Below, piece after piece: positions 1 through 6,884 of a stretch of DNA of 11,718 nt (positions within the stretch are counted from its first letter, which is position 1; each line of letters starts with the position of its first letter). The stretch lies in NCBI GenBank assembly GCA_013813755.1, contig JACCRD010000245.1, positions 1 to 11,718 on the forward strand. Reading direction: 5' to 3'. A program made the translations under genes and the position numbers. The notes beneath the pieces are model-generated. The model did not search any database. It worked only from the letters and a program-made list of their open reading frames with translations, and had not been told where the DNA came from. This stretch comes from Acidobacteriota bacterium. GTDB taxonomy: Bacteria > Acidobacteriota > Blastocatellia > Pyrinomonadales > Pyrinomonadaceae.

Positions 1-1395
1 AATGCACTGGCTGTGATTATGAGCATTATCACAATTTTAGGGATTTTGCTCGCGCCTTATTTAGTCCCGATTATCACCAAAGGTTTTTCACCGGAAAAGA
101 TTTATTTGACGGTTTTGATGACGCAGATAATGTTTCCGTTCATTTTGCTGGTCGCGCTGGCGGCAGTGGCGATGGGCGTTCTCAACACAAAAGGAAATTT
201 TGGCGTTCCGGCTTCGGCTTCAACTGTGTTTAATATCGTTTCGATTTTCGTCGGGCTCGCGTTTGCCTTCTGGTTGAGCGGAGGCAATTGGGAAGCGTCG
301 CAGGACAAATACACGGTTCCGTCCGTTTCAGCGCAGTGGGCGATTCTCGGAATGGCAATCGGAACCTTGATTGGCGGCGCGGCGCAATTTTTAATGCAGC
401 TGCCGTCGCTTTTCAGAGTCGGATTTCGCTTCTCGCCCGTCATAAGTTTTAAGGACGAAGGCGTTAAAAAAATTATGCGCTTGATGGCGCCCGCGATTTT
501 GGGAACTTCGGCGGTTCAAATCAATGTTTTAATCAATCTAATGCTTGTTTCGGAAATCGAAGGCGGGCGTTCCTGGTTGAGCTATGCTTTTCGCCTGATG
601 CAGTTTCCGATCGGAGTTTTCGGCGTCGCTGTCGGCACGGCTTCGATTCCTGTTTTGTCGCGAATGGCTAGTGAAGGAAAGTTCGGCGAATTTCGCCAAA
701 CGCTTTCTTCTTCAATCACACTGGTTTTTCTTATGACTCTGCCGTCGGCTTGCGGGCTTGTAATTTTGGGCGAACCGATCATCCGTCTGCTTTATTCGCA
801 CGGCGGCGCTTTTAAAGAGACGGACGTGCCGATGACAGCCTATGCTTTAGCCGGTTACGCCATCGGTTTGACCGGCTACGCGGCGATCAAAGTTCTTTCG
901 CCCGCGTTTTACGCCCTCAATGACGCCAAAACGCCGATGATTATTGCCGTCTGTTCAATCGCGGTCAACGCGGCGGTCAGTTACTTTTTTCTCCAGATAC
1001 TTTCCGATTACGGAGTTTCGCCCGAAACTCCAAATGGTTTTGGTCACATCGGCGTCGCGTTAGCGACATCGAGCGTCGCGCTGGTCAATTTTTTCGCCCT
1101 TGCCTTCATAATGCGCAAACGCCTTTCGGGCATTGACGGCAAAGAAATTTTCTCAGCCTTTGTCAAAATCGCTGTCGCGTCAGCAGTGATGTCAGTCGTC
1201 TGCTATTTTACATATCAATTTTTATTGCAAAGATTGGGATTTGACACTTTTATTTCGAAAGTTATCGAAGCTTTTGTGCCGATTGCTTTGGGCGGAATCG
1301 TCTTTGTTATAATGGCGAAAAGTCTGCGCATCTCTGAAATTAACAAAATTTACAACGCGTTTGCGCGAAAGCTGCGAGGAAAAAATGGAAAATAA
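1..1395 (+). CDS. murJ: Lipid II flippase MurJ (MviN), 5' end missing
   Basis: MurJ is an integral inner-membrane flippase of the MOP superfamily that moves lipid II across the membrane for peptidoglycan synthesis. The reading frame is open from base 1, so the true start lies upstream. About 464 codons are present, against roughly 510-560 for the family, so only the first one or two helices are missing. The visible protein is a run of hydrophobic segments with MurJ-like signatures: a TRIMFP-like stretch (TQIMFPF), GVLNTKGNFGVPA, AILGTSAVQINVLIN, FRLMQFPIGVFGVAVGTASIPVLSR, then GYAAIKVLSPAFYALNDAKTP. The last is the typical conserved late-helix motif. The C-terminus is short and basic. The gene overlaps the next one by 11 bp, suggesting translational coupling. 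Family assignment is firm; no regulation is visible because the promoter is outside the window. Confidence 0.95.
   Translation, partial: NALAVIMSIITILGILLAPYLVPIITKGFSPEKIYLTVLMTQIMFPFILLVALAAVAMGVLNTKGNFGVPASASTVFNIVSIFVGLAFAFWLSGGNWEASQDKYTVPSVSAQWAILGMAIGTLIGGAAQFLMQLPSLFRVGFRFSPVISFKDEGVKKIMRLMAPAILGTSAVQINVLINLMLVSEIEGGRSWLSYAFRLMQFPIGVFGVAVGTASIPVLSRMASEGKFGEFRQTLSSSITLVFLMTLPSACGLVILGEPIIRLLYSHGGAFKETDVPMTAYALAGYAIGLTGYAAIKVLSPAFYALNDAKTPMIIAVCSIAVNAAVSYFFLQILSDYGVSPETPNGFGHIGVALATSSVALVNFFALAFIMRKRLSGIDGKEIFSAFVKIAVASAVMSVVCYFTYQFLLQRLGFDTFISKVIEAFVPIALGGIVFVIMAKSLRISEINKIYNAFARKLRGKNGK
1374..1380 (+). promoter_or_regulatory. Shine-Dalgarno site deciding the ATL start
   Basis: GCGAGGA lies four bases before ATG 1385 and inside the murJ coding end. 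It is one of only two clear purine-rich ribosome sites in the window. It favours the ATG over the upstream in-frame TTG at 1361. Confidence 0.65.
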
Positions 1396-1762
1396 ACAGG
1401 TTAATGAACAAACTTATCGTGAAAAAGTTTATGAAATTGTTCGTGCAATTCCTCCGTGTAAAGTGATGACCTACGGACAAATCGCGGAAATTCTCGGCGA
1501 AGGCTATACGGCGCGCACGGTCGGGTTTGTGATGCACGCGGCGGATACGCAAACTGTTCCGTGGCAGAGAGTGATCAATTCGCAGGGCGCGTGTTCGACA
1601 GGGAAAATGACGATGCCGGTAAATCTTCAGCAAAAAATGCTCGAAGACGAAGGTATTGAATTTAACGAAAAAGGACGTTGCGATTTAAAAGTTTACGGCT
1701 GGGCGCCTGAAGGTTTTGAGGAAAAAAAAGATGACGATGAACAACCGAGTTTGTTTGAATAA
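1385..1762 (+). CDS. Alkyltransferase-like protein (ATL, MGMT family without the acceptor Cys)
   Basis: This 125-aa protein is a member of the MGMT/Ada C-terminal domain family that binds O6-alkylguanine DNA and flips the base. In MGMT the active site reads PCHR; here it is PWQR (residues 59-62), with Trp60 replacing the alkyl-accepting cysteine, as in the ATL subfamily (Atl1 of fission yeast, YbaZ of E. coli). Other family landmarks are present: MTYGQIAE with the nucleotide-flipping Tyr30, TARTVG with the Arg44 finger, and RVINSQG. It therefore should not repair by itself but should mark lesions for nucleotide excision repair. I chose ATG 1385 because GAGGA at 1376-1380 is well placed before it; a TTG at 1361 in the same frame lacks such a site. 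The tail (EEKKDDDEQPSLFE) is acidic and extends beyond the usual ~100-aa domain. It overlaps murJ by 11 bp. Confidence 0.9.
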   Translation: MENKQVNEQTYREKVYEIVRAIPPCKVMTYGQIAEILGEGYTARTVGFVMHAADTQTVPWQRVINSQGACSTGKMTMPVNLQQKMLEDEGIEFNEKGRCDLKVYGWAPEGFEEKKDDDEQPSLFE

Positions 1763-1830
1763 CCCTGCTTAAAAAATCTTTTAACAAAACATTCCAATTT
1801 AACTTTTAACTTTTACCTTTTCACTGATAT

Positions 1831-2712
1831 TCATCTGCCCCATTTTAATTTATTTCGCAAAACGTCAAAATAATTTCGGTTCGGCGGTTGGATAAGATTA
1901 AAAGTTGTGGCGCTTTTGTGGATGACAACGCGATCTTTGGCTTCGAGAGAATAGCCAATTTGTCCGTCGAGCGTTAGAACGACGCCTTCGTTTTCATATT
2001 TCAAACTTATTACTATTTCATCAGTGTCAGGTACAACAATTGGGCGATTGGTCAGCGTGAACGGGCAAATCGGCGTTAAAATAATCGCGTTCATCGAAGG
2101 AAAAACAATCGGACCGCCCGCCGAAAGATTATAAGCCGTCGAACCGGTCGGCGTGGAAACAATCAGTCCGTCGGCGCGGAACGAATTGACAAAAAGATTG
2201 TTGAGATTAACTTCAACTTCGATAATTCGCGCTAAAGCCGCTTTGTTGATGACCACATCATTTAAGACGCGCCCGCTCGCCAATTTTTCATCATTCCGCC
2301 AATGTTCGACATCGAGCATCACGCGGCGGTCAATTTCATATTCATCCGCCAGAATCGCTTCGAGTGCGGGAAACATTTCTTCAATGCGAAACTCCGTCAG
2401 ATAACCGAGACTACCGTAATTTATTCCCAAGACCAAAATTTCGCGGTTTCCCGTCAAGCGCGCCGTTGAAATCATTGTTCCGTCGCCGCCGAGAACAACG
2501 ATTAAATCGGCATCAGTCTGGAATTTTTCGACTTCAACAATCTCGATGCGGCATTTTTCCGCGTCAAAATCTTTGGTTTCTTCACGCGATTTTCCAATCA
2601 CCGAAATGCCGCGTTTTTCAAGCCATGCGGAAAGCTCGCACGCTGTCACCCAAGCCTCCGTATGACTAGGTTTGACGACGACTCCGACACATTTTATTTC
2701 TCGATTTGCCAT
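1831..2712 (-). CDS. nadK: NAD kinase
   Basis: This cytoplasmic enzyme phosphorylates NAD to NADP using ATP or polyphosphate. The 293-aa product carries the diagnostic motifs in order: VVLGGDGTM (residues 72-80, catalytic Asp77), LGINYGSLGYLTEF (95-108), LNDVVI (150-155) and DGLIVSTPTGSTAY (181-194) followed by a GG pair at 199-200. The C-terminus ends YFDVLRNKLKWGR, which is typical of the family. Length matches bacterial NAD kinases. I chose ATG 2712; an in-frame TTG at 2724 would add four residues, and neither has a good Shine-Dalgarno site. It sits 57 bp downstream of the SDR gene on the same strand, so the two are probably co-transcribed, with the SDR first. The convergent ATL gene ends 68 bp away. 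Confidence 0.95.
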   Translation of the reverse strand: MANREIKCVGVVVKPSHTEAWVTACELSAWLEKRGISVIGKSREETKDFDAEKCRIEIVEVEKFQTDADLIVVLGGDGTMISTARLTGNREILVLGINYGSLGYLTEFRIEEMFPALEAILADEYEIDRRVMLDVEHWRNDEKLASGRVLNDVVINKAALARIIEVEVNLNNLFVNSFRADGLIVSTPTGSTAYNLSAGGPIVFPSMNAIILTPICPFTLTNRPIVVPDTDEIVISLKYENEGVVLTLDGQIGYSLEAKDRVVIHKSATTFNLIQPPNRNYFDVLRNKLKWGR

Positions 2713-2769
2713 TTTAGACGACAAGTTTTCAGCAAAGATTTATTGAACAGTTCCTAAAAATTAAATGAT

Positions 2770-3843
2770 TTATAAATTAGGATTTTTTTCGACAAACTCC
2801 AAAAGGTTTCTAACATAAGATTTAAAGTTCGGGCAGGCGATTTTGTGCGCGGCAAGCAAATTGTTTGCCGTATTTGTATTATAAATTTGCGGAACGAAAA
2901 AATATGACACGCCCGAATGCGGCAGACCGCTGAACATTGGCGAAAAAGGCAGCATTAAAGTTTTTTCAATTAGACTCGGCGGCGGTTTTATCACGGATTT
3001 TCTATTTGTCAAAACTTCACTGATCGTATCAAAAAGTTCTTCGGTCGTCAGCGGATTCGGATCTGCGAGGGCGACGGTTTTGCCAATTGCTCTTTTATCT
3101 TTTGCCAAAGCCGCGATTGCTTCCACGACAAAATCGACCGGAACAAGATTAAGCTGAACTTTTTTGTTGCCGACATTAACAAAACGCAGAAGGCTCGGAA
3201 TCTTTCTCAAATATCTGATTAAATAATAAACACCGTCATATTTGGCGGTTTCACCCGTATTTGAATCGCCGACCACGACCGAGGGGCGATAGATTGTCAA
3301 TGGAATTTGGTCTTTTTTCAATTTTTCAACTTCGAGTTCAGCAAAATATTTTGACTTTTCATAAAAATTACGAAAACCGGTGCCGTGTTCGAGTTCGTTT
3401 TCATAAATTAAGCCCTTGCGCAAACCCGACACATAACACGTCGAGACATAATTATAACGACGCAGATTCGGCAGTCTTTTGACAAAATCATTAACATTTA
3501 TCGTACCTTTAACATTCACCTCGTACGCCAAATCCTCGGCGACGGCTAAATCATAAATGGCGGCGAGATGATAAACGTCGGTTGTGTCTATTCGGATAAT
3601 CTCCAAATCCGTCGCGGTAATGCCGAAGTTTTTCTGCGTAATATCGCCTTCGACGAGCGCGAAATTTTCAAGCGGCGTATTTGTTTCTGCAGCGATTTTC
3701 TCGACTCCCTCGATTGCCTTTTCGACAAAAGAATTTTGCACGAGCAGAAAAAACTGCGTGCCGGGCTTGGCAAACTGTCTGACGAGCCTCTGCGCGATAA
3801 AGCCCGGAAAACCGGTGAGAAAAATTGTTTCGTCGAAATTCAT
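2770..3843 (-). CDS. Extended SDR family oxidoreductase, fatty acyl-CoA reductase-like (NAD_binding_4)
   Basis: This 357-aa single-domain Rossmann protein starts with the nucleotide-binding motif TGFPGFIA (residues 10-17). YHLAA (91-95), NYVSTCYVSG (131-140) and the catalytic pair Tyr161/Lys165 in YEKSK follow, then YRPSVVVGD (185-193). This arrangement is that of extended short-chain dehydrogenases, and the TGFPGF start together with the overall pattern resembles the male-sterility/thioester-reductase branch that reduces acyl-CoA or acyl-carrier thioesters to alcohols or aldehydes. The substrate cannot be read from the sequence. An ordinary nucleotide-sugar epimerase is less likely but possible. 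The product is soluble, with no signal peptide. The ATG at 3843 has no clear ribosome site. It is the likely first gene of a two-gene unit with nadK, which could supply its NADP(H) cofactor (inference). Confidence 0.8.
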   Translation of the reverse strand: MNFDETIFLTGFPGFIAQRLVRQFAKPGTQFFLLVQNSFVEKAIEGVEKIAAETNTPLENFALVEGDITQKNFGITATDLEIIRIDTTDVYHLAAIYDLAVAEDLAYEVNVKGTINVNDFVKRLPNLRRYNYVSTCYVSGLRKGLIYENELEHGTGFRNFYEKSKYFAELEVEKLKKDQIPLTIYRPSVVVGDSNTGETAKYDGVYYLIRYLRKIPSLLRFVNVGNKKVQLNLVPVDFVVEAIAALAKDKRAIGKTVALADPNPLTTEELFDTISEVLTNRKSVIKPPPSLIEKTLMLPFSPMFSGLPHSGVSYFFVPQIYNTNTANNLLAAHKIACPNFKSYVRNLLEFVEKNPNL

Positions 3844-3912
3844 AACTGATGATTAATTTCTTTTTTACCCAGACTTTTTATTTATGCCACTCTTTTTTGG
3901 AAACCTGTCTAA

Positions 3913-3927
3913 TTTGTAATTTACAAA
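3913..3927. promoter_or_regulatory. 15-bp perfect palindrome in a divergent intergenic region (possible operator)
   Basis: Arms of TTTGTAA and TTACAAA flank one central T. It lies 70 bp upstream of the SDR start and about 150 bp upstream of the small ORF at 4076, within the 232-bp divergent spacer. The symmetric form is compatible with a dimeric regulator site, but the composition is AT-only at the centre and no second copy was seen. Confidence 0.3.
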
Positions 3928-4075
3928 AAAAAGGCGGCAATTAAGTTAACAATATACGCGACTAAGATTTCTGACGCATCAAAACTTTTACAAATTGACG
4001 ATCGCAGTGTTAAAGTTTTAGCTGCAAAGCCTCGTAAACCATAAATTATGCCGAGTTTAGCCATCAATTTTGGTA

Positions 4076-4288
4076 ATGAAAACAAAAAAAGAAAAAAATA
4101 TTCAATCAATCGAAAATTTTAAAAGTGAACTGAACGAACCGCGTTGGTCAGTTGTCGCCTTTAAAGGCGTGGTCGAAAAAGACTTAACTTATATGGATGC
4201 CACTGCGAAAATGAAAAAGTTGGTGGCGGAAAAAATTCCCGGATTGTGTATTGTCACCAACGAAGCTTCCGAAAAACCTGCGCTCTAA
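4076..4288 (+). CDS. Small hypothetical protein, 70 aa
   Basis: I do not recognise this protein. It is 70 aa and soluble, with a lysine-rich start (MKTKKEKN). A core then looks like a folded alpha/beta unit: a strand RWSVVAFKGV, the stretch LTYMDATAKMKKLVAEK with helical character, and a strand GLCIVTN. The mix of a buried-type strand, an amphipathic helix and another strand makes it look like a real gene and not a random frame. A TTG at 4070 is in the same frame, but ATG 4076 is preferred; no strong ribosome site is seen for either. Its TAA (4286-4288) overlaps the TAG of the convergent quinone oxidoreductase gene, sharing the bases CTAA, which is consistent with two real gene ends packed together. 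Function unknown. Confidence 0.6.
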   Translation: MKTKKEKNIQSIENFKSELNEPRWSVVAFKGVVEKDLTYMDATAKMKKLVAEKIPGLCIVTNEASEKPAL

Positions 4289-5289
4289 AACTCTAAAACT
4301 ACTTTTCCGAAACTTTCATTTGACTCTAAATATTCGTGCGCCTGACAAATTTCTTCAACCCGAAAAACCTTATCAACATTCGGCACGATTAATTTGTTTT
4401 CAATCAATGGTAAGACATCCTCGACAAACTTCGCCGTCGCTTCCGCTTTTTCGGGTGCTGAACGCGAGCGCAAAATTGTTCCGAAAATGCGCGCCCGTTT
4501 TGCCAAAACTTTCCCAAGATTAATTTCCGCGGTCGCCCCGCTCGTTAATCCGACTAAAATCAAACGACCTTTCGGCGCGAGACTTTCAAGATTCGCGGCA
4601 AGATACTTTGCGCCGACTAGATCAAGAATCACGTCAACGCCTCGCCCTCCGTTTTTATTTTGAACAATTTCAGATATTGCTTTCGGATTCGATTCGACCG
4701 AATTTGTTTCGGTAACAATTCCAAAATCCAAACCAAACTCTTTACATTTCTCTAATTTGTCCGCGTTACGCGAAGTCCCGAAAGTTTTGATATTTTTTGT
4801 TTTCGCAAGCTGCAGCGCGGCGAGTCCGACGCCTGAGCCGACGGCGTGAATAAGCAGCGTTTCGCCTTCTCGCAGATCACCCTGCGTAAAAATCGCGTCG
4901 TGTGCCGTGATAAACGCTTCGGGAATGGCGGCGGCTTGCGTAAAGCTCAGATTATCGGGAATTTTTGCCAAAAGCGATTCTTCCGTCAGAACAAATTCGG
5001 CTTGCGCTCCGCCCGCCGTAATTCCAAAAACCCGGTCGCCCGGTTTGAAATTGCTCACTTGATCACCAATCTCCAAAACTTCGCCCGCAAACTCCAACCC
5101 CAGAATTCTTTCCGGAAATTTTTTTGGCGCCGGATAAAAACCTCTGCGCTGCAAAACGTCGGCGCGGTTTAGGGCGGAAGTTTTCACCCGTACCAAAATC
5201 TGCGTTTCAGCAGGCGACGATGGATTTTCCACCTCGCGGATTTCTAAATTTTCTGCGCCGCCGAATTCTTTAATGTAAACTGCTTTCAT
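4285..5289 (-). CDS. NAD(P)H-quinone oxidoreductase, PIG3/TP53I3-like (zeta-crystallin MDR family)
   Basis: This 334-aa protein belongs to the medium-chain dehydrogenase/reductase superfamily. It should reduce quinones with NADPH in the cytoplasm. Its N-terminal GroES-like domain has SALNRADVLQRRGFYP (residues 38-53), the PIG3-type signature, and LGLEFAGEV (63-71). The Rossmann domain has LIHAVGSGVGLAALQLAK (146-163), matching the AxxGxxG nucleotide loop, followed by GTSRNADKLE. The structural and catalytic zinc ligands of alcohol dehydrogenases are absent, as expected for quinone oxidoreductases. Length is full. The start ATG is at 5289. It is divergent from the response regulator (133 bp apart) and convergent with the 70-aa gene, overlapping by 4 bp. 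The exact electron acceptor is not readable. Confidence 0.9.
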   Translation of the reverse strand: MKAVYIKEFGGAENLEIREVENPSSPAETQILVRVKTSALNRADVLQRRGFYPAPKKFPERILGLEFAGEVLEIGDQVSNFKPGDRVFGITAGGAQAEFVLTEESLLAKIPDNLSFTQAAAIPEAFITAHDAIFTQGDLREGETLLIHAVGSGVGLAALQLAKTKNIKTFGTSRNADKLEKCKEFGLDFGIVTETNSVESNPKAISEIVQNKNGGRGVDVILDLVGAKYLAANLESLAPKGRLILVGLTSGATAEINLGKVLAKRARIFGTILRSRSAPEKAEATAKFVEDVLPLIENKLIVPNVDKVFRVEEICQAHEYLESNESFGKVVLEF

Positions 5290-5308
5290 AATGATTTGCG
5301 AACAAAAA

Positions 5309-5337
5309 AGGATAGCAGAAGCGCGTCAAATAAGCAA
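5309..5337 (-). promoter_or_regulatory. Candidate sigma-70 promoter for the quinone oxidoreductase
   Basis: Read on the minus strand, TTGCTT (5332-5337) and TATCCT (5309-5314) are separated by exactly 17 bp. The -10 box ends about 20 nt before the ATG at 5289. Matches are 3/6 and 4/6 to the consensus, so this is a plausible but weak call. Confidence 0.3.
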
Positions 5338-5422
5338 AGTGTATTAAAATATCTGCACAAGTTTATCTGCCGGACGGCTAAAAATATTTTCTTTACAGTT
5401 TGAATAAATTTAGATTTAATTT

Positions 5423-6052
5423 ATGCAAAATTCAATCAGCGTTTTGATTATTGAAAGCCAGACTTTGATTCGCGTCGGTCTTCGAACGATTTTACAGGTG
5501 CAGGAAGACATTGAAATTTCTGCTGAAGCCGAGACGAGCGAGCAGGGATTTGAGATTTTCAAAAAAACGCGCGTCGATGTCGTTTTGATGAGTCTGCGGC
5601 TCGGTGAAGCGTGCGCGATTGATGAAATCGGGAAATTTTTGCATTTCGCTCCGCACGCTAAAATTATTGTGCTCGCTTCGCACGCGGGCGACGCGGAAAT
5701 TTCGCGCAGTCTTGAAAGTGGCGCGTTCGGTTATATTTGCACGGATGTTTCGGAAGCGGATTTGCTCAAAGCGATTCGCGCGGTAGCTTCCGGCAAAAAA
5801 TTTATTCCGTCGAATGTCGCAGAAATTCTGACGGAAAATTTCGGACAGGAAACGCTTACGCCGAGCGAGCGGAAAATTCTGCAAATGATTGTCGGCGGTA
5901 AATCGAATAAACAAATCGCATATGACGCGAGCATTTCCGAGAACACGGTTAAAACTCACATTAAAAACATTTTCGACAAACTCGGTGTTTCTGATCGAAC
6001 TTCCGCCGCTACTCTGGCGATCCGACGCGGTCTGGTTCGCGGCGATTTGTAA
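5423..6052 (+). CDS. NarL/FixJ-type response regulator with degenerate receiver and LuxR HTH
   Basis: This 209-aa protein has a receiver domain at about residues 5-125 and a LuxR-type helix-turn-helix at about 145-203, with LTPSERKILQMI and the recognition-helix stretch SENTVKTHIKNIFDKLGV. The layout is that of NarL/FixJ transcription regulators. The receiver lacks the residues needed for phosphotransfer: the acidic pair is Glu11-Ser12, the phospho-acceptor position in VVLMSLRLG is Ser57 instead of Asp, and the conserved Lys in the GYxxKD motif is Thr107 (GYICTD). Ser86 matches the switch Ser/Thr. It is therefore likely an atypical regulator that does not depend on phosphorylation. No histidine kinase lies nearby. 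No ribosome site is seen. Divergently placed from the quinone oxidoreductase and 129 bp upstream of the pirin gene, either of which might be a target (inference). Confidence 0.92.
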   Translation: MQNSISVLIIESQTLIRVGLRTILQVQEDIEISAEAETSEQGFEIFKKTRVDVVLMSLRLGEACAIDEIGKFLHFAPHAKIIVLASHAGDAEISRSLESGAFGYICTDVSEADLLKAIRAVASGKKFIPSNVAEILTENFGQETLTPSERKILQMIVGGKSNKQIAYDASISENTVKTHIKNIFDKLGVSDRTSAATLAIRRGLVRGDL

Positions 6053-6114
6053 AAATGATCACCCGAAAGTATGAGAAAAATATCCACCCGCCTGATGATT
6101 TCAAATTGTAAAAA

Positions 6115-6154
6115 TTTGGTTATTCTAAATGCAGAACAATTGGTAATAACCAAA
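6115..6154. repeat. Perfect 10-bp inverted repeat between the regulator and pirin genes
   Basis: TTTGGTTATT (6115-6124) is exactly repeated as AATAACCAAA (6145-6154) with a 20-bp spacer. It ends 9 bp before the AAAGGAG ribosome site of the pirin gene. It could be a two-half-site operator for a dimeric regulator, such as the LuxR-type protein encoded just upstream, or a leader hairpin. There is no following U-run, so a terminator is unlikely. Confidence 0.55.
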
Positions 6155-6163
6155 ATCTCAGCA

Positions 6164-6170
6164 AAAGGAG
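6164..6170 (+). promoter_or_regulatory. Ribosome binding site of the pirin gene
   Basis: AAAGGAG lies 11 bp before ATG 6182. It is the strongest Shine-Dalgarno match in the window, although the spacing is slightly long. Confidence 0.6.
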
Positions 6171-6181
6171 TCTGACAAAAA

Positions 6182-6883
6182 ATGATTAAAATTAGAAGAA
6201 GCAAAGAACGCGGACACGCCAATTACGGGTGGCTCGATACCTTTCACACATTCTCTTTCAATACCTATCACGACCCAAACTTTATGAATTTTCGTTCCTT
6301 GCGGGTGATTAACGAAGATCGCGTGGGGGCTGGACAGGGTTTTGGAACGCACAGTCATGCTGATATGGAAATTATCACGTATGTGACGAGTGGCGCTCTG
6401 GCGCACAAGGATTCGACCGGCGGAGAGGAAACTTTGCGCCCGCACGAAGTTCAGCGAATGACTGCCGGAACGGGAATCCGGCACAGCGAATTTAATCCGT
6501 CGGAGAGCGAAGAAACACATCTTTATCAAATCTGGATTTTGCCGGAAACAAAAGGGTTAAAACCCGGTTACGAACAAACGTATTTCGCGCCCGAAGATAA
6601 AAAGGGAAAATTAAAACTTGTCGCATCGCGCGGAGGCGATGACGGTTCGGTTAAAATCAATCAAGATGTTGCGTTGTACAGTTCAATTTTAACCAAAGGC
6701 GAAGAAGTTTCGCATGAATTAAAACCGAATCGACACGCCTGGCTGCAAGTCGTCAAGGGAGCGCTTGAACTAAACGGCGAAAGTTTGCAGGCGAGCGACG
6801 GAGCGGCGGTGAATGATGAAACTTCGCTCAAGGTAAAATCACTTGAAGATGAAACCGAGTTTTTGCTTTTTGATTTGAATTAA
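6182..6883 (+). CDS. Pirin family protein (bicupin, YhhW-like)
   Basis: This 233-aa bicupin starts with the typical pirin opening: RGHANYGWLDTFHTFSFNTY, then FRSLRVINEDRV. The N-terminal cupin carries a complete metal site: His57 and His59 in FGTHSHADME, and His101 and Glu103 in GTGIRHSEFN. The C-terminal cupin half lacks such a cluster, as in YhhW. Several YhhW-type proteins have quercetin 2,3-dioxygenase activity in vitro, but the physiological role is not settled. It is cytoplasmic, with no signal peptide. The start is supported by AAAGGAG at 6164-6170, 11 bp before ATG 6182. A perfect inverted repeat lies just upstream and a long imperfect palindrome just downstream. Full length, no defects seen. 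Confidence 0.95.
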   Translation: MIKIRRSKERGHANYGWLDTFHTFSFNTYHDPNFMNFRSLRVINEDRVGAGQGFGTHSHADMEIITYVTSGALAHKDSTGGEETLRPHEVQRMTAGTGIRHSEFNPSESEETHLYQIWILPETKGLKPGYEQTYFAPEDKKGKLKLVASRGGDDGSVKINQDVALYSSILTKGEEVSHELKPNRHAWLQVVKGALELNGESLQASDGAAVNDETSLKVKSLEDETEFLLFDLN

Positions 6884-6884
6884 A

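Noticed and set aside
1769..1784. TTAAAA and TTTTAA inverted repeat between the convergent ATL and nadK genes as a terminator
   Set aside because: The stem has only A-T pairs and six base pairs, and no U-run follows; it is better explained by AT-rich composition.
3928..4044. Plus-strand lysine-rich open frame (KKKAAIKLTIYATKISDA, then SKLLQIDDRSV) ending at a TAA before the 70-aa gene
   Set aside because: There is no ATG, GTG or TTG in frame after the preceding stop, so it could start only at a rare ATT or ATA. The peptide looks almost natural but cannot be supported.
3921..4109. 62-aa minus-strand open frame with a hydrophobic start in the spacer before the 70-aa gene
   Set aside because: It overlaps the start of the better supported plus-strand gene, has no ribosome site, and its hydrophobic opening is simply the antisense of a lysine-rich (AAA/GAA) stretch.
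5492..5959. 155-aa minus-strand open frame opposite the response regulator
   Set aside because: It is antisense to a well-recognised gene, arginine- and phenylalanine-rich in the way of shadow frames, and has no recognisable motif.
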